Below, piece after piece: positions 18,916-20,853 of a DNA stretch of 20,853 nucleotides. Source of the DNA: Cudoniella acicularis. Lineage: Eukaryota; Ascomycota; Leotiomycetes; Helotiales; Helotiaceae. Under the pieces are notes generated by a model that did not search any database, had not been told where the DNA came from, and saw only the letters and a program-made list of their open reading frames with translations. The DNA lies in contig JAAMPI010001030.1 of assembly GCA_013054445.1 (NCBI GenBank), positions 1-20,853 on the forward strand, in the 5' to 3' direction. Positions within the stretch are counted from its first letter, which is position 1. Each line of letters opens with the position of its first letter. Position numbers and translations under genes: made by a program.

Positions 18916-20853
18916 CTAGACATTCGCATCGCTTTCTGTCTTTGGTTCCACTGTCGCAGCCGCTTTTTCCTCCTGCGCCTTTTCGTCCTCTTCCTTCTTC
19001 GTCTTTAAGTTTGTCCATCCCATTCCCCAACTGCTCGCAAAACCAGCAACACAAGCAGCAACACCAAGATACTATAATTTCGTTAGTTCAAACTCTTCTT
19101 ATTTTAAGATTGGAAAAAGAGAAGGATCAATGATAAAAGGGAAGAGAACTCACAAAAACCCTGGTAATCGCCCGATTATAAGCCAACACCACACCCGCCA
19201 CCGAGCTCGCCGGCACCACACTCCTAAAATTTGTCGCGCCCACCGCAAAAACAGCCGCAGCATCGACTTCCGGAGCATAGTACGCCAATGCAGGGCCCAG
19301 CTGATTCGAGAAGATGGTCTGTCCAAGACTCACAAAGATAGCACCGCCGAGGACCTGCGCGAACATCAGGAAGGCGTTGCCCATTGCGAGTTCGGATTTG
19401 GGAAGCGCGGCTTGGATAGCGGTGAGTGGTTGCTGCATTGTGAGACCGCGAGAGAATCCAGAAATGAGTTGATATCCCACCCACATACCGGCGTTTGACG
19501 TGGGTGTTAGCGTTGAGAGAAGGCCGGAGGCGATGGAAGTCAAAGCAAGACCACCTATGGCCCAGGGTGTATACATTCCTGTTTTCGATGCTATTATCTT
19601 TTATTAGTCTCTCTACGATTCGATATAAAAAAGGAGAGGAGCATACTCAAAGCACCAGTCAAAACAGCACCAAGCATCTGAGAGCCTACAGACGGGAGGA
19701 AGTAAACTCCACCCATCGTCGGCGAAGCGTTCTTGACGACCTGGAACCAGGTAGGGAGGTAGTATGTTATAACCAGCAGCGAGCCCTGGGAACAGATCAT
19801 GGTCAATGTCGACGCAATTACTACTTTTCTCTTCAACATAGCCAGCGGAATCATAGCCTGATTCCCCCTATAATTCTCCCAAGCAATGAAGATCCCACAC
19901 GCACCAACAGCGCCGCAGAATAATCCTATAATCGTAGCAGATTTCCACGGGTAGGAAACTCCACCCCAGTCGAAAGCGAGCAAGAGCATGATGCATGCTG
20001 GAGTGAAGATGGCGAAACCGGGGAGATCGAGGCGGGCGAATTGCTGCTTGGTGGTTGCGGGTGTAGTAGAAGTCATGGAGGAGTCGGGGATATGTGTTAC
20101 GGAGAGAATGGCGCCAGTGATGACGCCGAAGGGGAGGTTGAGGTAGAAACACCAGCGCCAGGTCGCTTCTTGGGTGAGGACGCCGCCGACTACGGGGCCT
20201 ATGACGAGGCCAAGGGAGGAAACACCCATTACCATTCCGATATAAACTATGGGAGGAGGATATGTTAGTAGGGTCTGAGATATGGGTAAAGTAGGGAGGG
20301 GAAGCTTACGGGGACGTTTATCAAGGGGAGCTGCTGAGGCGAGGATGGTGAGGAAGCCGATGATGAGACCGGAGCCTCCTGCTCCTGCTATTGCCCGACC
20401 GATGATGAACATAGGCGACGATTTTGCGAGTGCGCAGACCAAGGAGCCGATTTCGAAGACAGCGAGACCGGCTAAGAAGGTATACTGAGGTTTTGTTAGA
20501 GGAAGTCCTCTTGAGAAGAGTAATAGGTGTGTGAGCTCGTACCTTGGAGCTATAGTATTGATATACTTTTCCCATAAGGGGTTGTAGCGAGGCACTATTT
20601 TCAGTTGTTAGACCTTTCCATTCACATTTTATCTCTCATCCTGGACAGAGTTTGGACTTACACAGAAAGCATAAAAGCACTCCCATACCACCCAATATCT
20701 TTAATGGAGTCAAATTCCCCCGTTATTCTGGGAATAGCCTTTATTCGCACCCTATCAGCAATTGATCACCTTAGAAAAAGGGGGGAAAACTCACAGTAAC
20801 AACAATAGTCTGATCCATCATAATCAAAAAAAATGACCATGCCCACCCCCACC
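18916..20853 (-). CDS. MFS drug/toxin efflux permease (DHA type, 14 TM), N-terminus outside window
   Basis: Proton-driven exporter of the plasma membrane. Minus-strand exons: beyond 20853-20795, 20738-20662, 20594-20543, 20484-20310, 20246-19647, 19590-19154 and 19071-18916. All phases match, giving about 517 residues in the window. Recognisable landmarks: DQTIVVT then AIPRITGEF across the first intron; DIGWYGSAFML; QPLMGKVYQYYSSK; GRAIAGAGGSGL; the exporter motif C region GLVIGPVVGGVLT followed by WRWCFYLNLPFGV; and GALTSKTGMYTPWAIGG. The tail after the last membrane segment is Lys/Glu-rich (KTKKEEDEKAQEEKAAA), cytosolic. The match is to the fungal azole/aflatrem/HC-toxin-type DHA14 pumps as a class; the substrate is unknown. 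The first intron (20794-20739) uses an AAG acceptor, slightly unusual but needed for the conserved TAIPR. No biosynthetic cluster is evident beside it except the methyltransferase two genes away. It converges on threonine synthase. Confidence 0.92.

Noticed and set aside
1..20853. CRISPR arrays, rRNA, tRNA and intact transposase genes
   Set aside because: I searched by eye for regular direct repeats with spacers, conserved RNA boxes and transposase motifs (DDE or reverse transcriptase) and found none.

Overview
The window looks like nuclear DNA of a filamentous ascomycete (Pezizomycotina). The support is: genes broken by many short introns (about 45-110 bp) with GT-AG ends and CTAAC/CTGAC-like branch points; a fungal-type GH3 beta-glucosidase with an inserted PA14 domain; a yeast-type threonine synthase; a DHA-type drug/toxin efflux permease; and a fungal luciferase-domain protein. 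I cannot assign genus or class from the sequence alone.

Layout. Positions 1-713 hold no gene I can support. A four-exon GH3 beta-glucosidase runs on the minus strand (714-3376), followed by an upstream region with paired CACGTG boxes (3377-5005) and a minus-strand coiled-coil protein (5006-5659). From about 5660 to 12286 the DNA is gene-poor. It contains one weakly supported spliced minus-strand gene (7420-8262, with a TATA box and an apparent leader intron near 8733-8890), one 99-codon open frame (9742-10041), an AT-rich tract with a diverged tandem duplication whose copies differ mainly by transitions (10901-11120), and an orphan promoter-like region with possible gene relics (11494-11986).

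The right third is dense with ordinary genes. A probable nuclear basic/acidic protein (12287-14047) seems to gain a 140-residue C-terminus through a 69-bp intron. Next to it is a luciferase-domain (DUF5519-like) gene with an apparent one-base frameshift near its N-terminus (14359-15093), then an intact class I SAM methyltransferase (15491-16225). The methyltransferase is divergent from threonine synthase (16655-18495). The 429-bp shared promoter carries a perfect TGACTCA element, the binding sequence of Gcn4/CPC1-type general amino acid control regulators, as expected for a threonine biosynthesis gene. A 14-TM-type MFS efflux permease (18916 to beyond 20853) converges on threonine synthase, and its N-terminus lies outside the window.

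I see no CRISPR array, tRNA, rRNA or intact transposase. No convincing new multi-gene system is visible. The items most worth a second look are the frameshifted luciferase-domain gene, the spliced extension of the nuclear protein, the candidate gene at 7420-8890, and the RIP-like duplication.
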